Below the pieces are notes generated by a model. It made no database searches, was not told the DNA's origin, and saw only the letters and a program-made list of their open reading frames with translations. Positions 63,639 to 64,000 of a stretch of 64,000 nt of DNA are shown here, piece by piece. Positions within the stretch are counted from its first letter, which is position 1. The number at the start of each line of letters is the position of its first letter. Source of the stretch: Bacteroidales bacterium (GTDB lineage Bacteria > Bacteroidota > Bacteroidia > Bacteroidales > Marinilabiliaceae). Location: NCBI GenBank assembly GCA_017960905.1, contig JAGCYH010000042.1, positions 46,695 through 110,694 on the forward strand. Direction: 5' to 3'. Made by a program: the position numbers and the translations under genes.

Positions 63639-64000
63639 GTTGTTCTTAATGACGCGAAATTAAAAATTTTGAAAGCAATTCACAACAATGTTATGGTAAT
63701 TAAAGTTCCTCGTGGGTTGTTCTTAATGACGCGAAATTAAAAATTTTGAAAGCAATTCACAACACAGCCGTGAATGCGGCGCTGACATTGTTTGTTGTTC
63801 TTAATGACGCGAAATTAAAAATTTTGAAAGCAATTCACAACTGATAGTAGAATTGTACGACTCTTTGTTGTGTTGTTCTTAATGACGCGAAATTAAAAAT
63901 TTTGAAAGCAATTCACAACGATGATGCTACTCATAGGCCACATTATCATGTTGTTCTTAATGACGCGAAATTAAAAATTTTGAAAGCAATTCACAACCGT
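63639..64000 (-). CRISPR. Type II-C CRISPR array, continues beyond window
   Basis: Five identical 48-bp repeats (63639-63686, 63716-63763, 63794-63841, 63872-63919, 63950-63997) with spacers of 29, 30, 30 and 30 bp and three bases of a fifth. On the minus strand the repeat starts GTTGTGAATTGCTTTC and ends AAGAACAAC, the form typical of Bacteroidetes type II-C systems, and pairs with the tracrRNA. Hence the array is read toward cas2, its leader lies outside the window, and the repeat at 63639 is the trailer end, though not degenerate. The cas2-proximal spacer is one base shorter. Confidence 0.97.

Noticed and set aside
63639..63997. Each CRISPR repeat carrying its own crRNA promoter, as in Neisseria type II-C
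   Set aside because: The repeat has TTG on the minus strand, but 18-20 nt later it reads TCGCGTCA or similar, not TAnnTTTG. No promoter can be supported.

Overview
The window looks like chromosome from a member of the order Bacteroidales (phylum Bacteroidota). The evidence is promoters with the Bacteroidetes -7 box TAnnTTTG (often with a TTG about 18-20 nt upstream), almost no Shine-Dalgarno sequences, Fib_succ-type and MBG-repeat secreted proteins with a C-terminal tail resembling a type IX sorting signal, the AAA/DUF4143 ATPase family, LytS/LytTR regulators, a cysteate synthase and a large (about 1400 aa) type II-C Cas9. Genus cannot be fixed from the sequence.

Layout: 1-2.7 kb RNase R (cut by the left edge) and tRNA-Gly/tRNA-Leu; 2.7-4.7 kb a DUF4143 ATPase and an HSDR_N-type nuclease domain protein either side of five tandem 33-bp repeats; 4.8-9.3 kb housekeeping genes (pyrF, LysE exporter, thioredoxin-fold protein, LytTR regulator, RluA-type synthase, panB); 9.6-14.6 kb secreted repeat, Fib_succ and FGE-like proteins with REP-type palindromes; 14.8-25.4 kb lipoprotein, DJ-1/PfpI, TonB-like, GH3 glycosidase, lipase, metallophosphoesterase, LemA-TPM-TPM operon and carboxylesterase; 25.6-33.5 kb tyrosine phosphatase, a three-gene type III-like restriction-modification unit, cysteate synthase and a possible ATP-grasp protein; 33.5-47.6 kb NarL/NarX-type pair, a tiny lipoprotein, gapA, Nudix regulator, glycoside hydrolase, and a desaturase-prmA-1593 aa protein-glycosyltransferase operon; 47.7-57.7 kb tRNAs, a vWA protein, a five-gene signalling operon (kinase, regulator, DUF2851, sigma factor, unknown), NlpC/P60, MBG protein, HTH fragment, two more tRNAs and an aminotransferase.

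The right end (57.86-64.0 kb) is a type II-C CRISPR-Cas locus: tracrRNA on the minus strand, divergently cas9-cas1-cas2 with ATGA overlaps, then an array of 48-bp repeats running off the window. Complementarity with the tracrRNA places the crRNA-sense strand on the minus strand. cas9 is strikingly A/T-rich while cas1 and cas2 have host-like composition.

The most unusual signal is genome-scale: most, but not all, host genes carry perfect short inverted repeats (9-14 bp arms, loops of 0-8 nt) inside the reading frame, all of different sequence. I located 37 with arms of 10 bp or more inside genes, where a random sequence of this length should give about one. gapA, the DUF4143 gene, the FGE-like gene and cas9 are free of them. 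Separately, GTAG-headed REP-like palindromes lie between genes.
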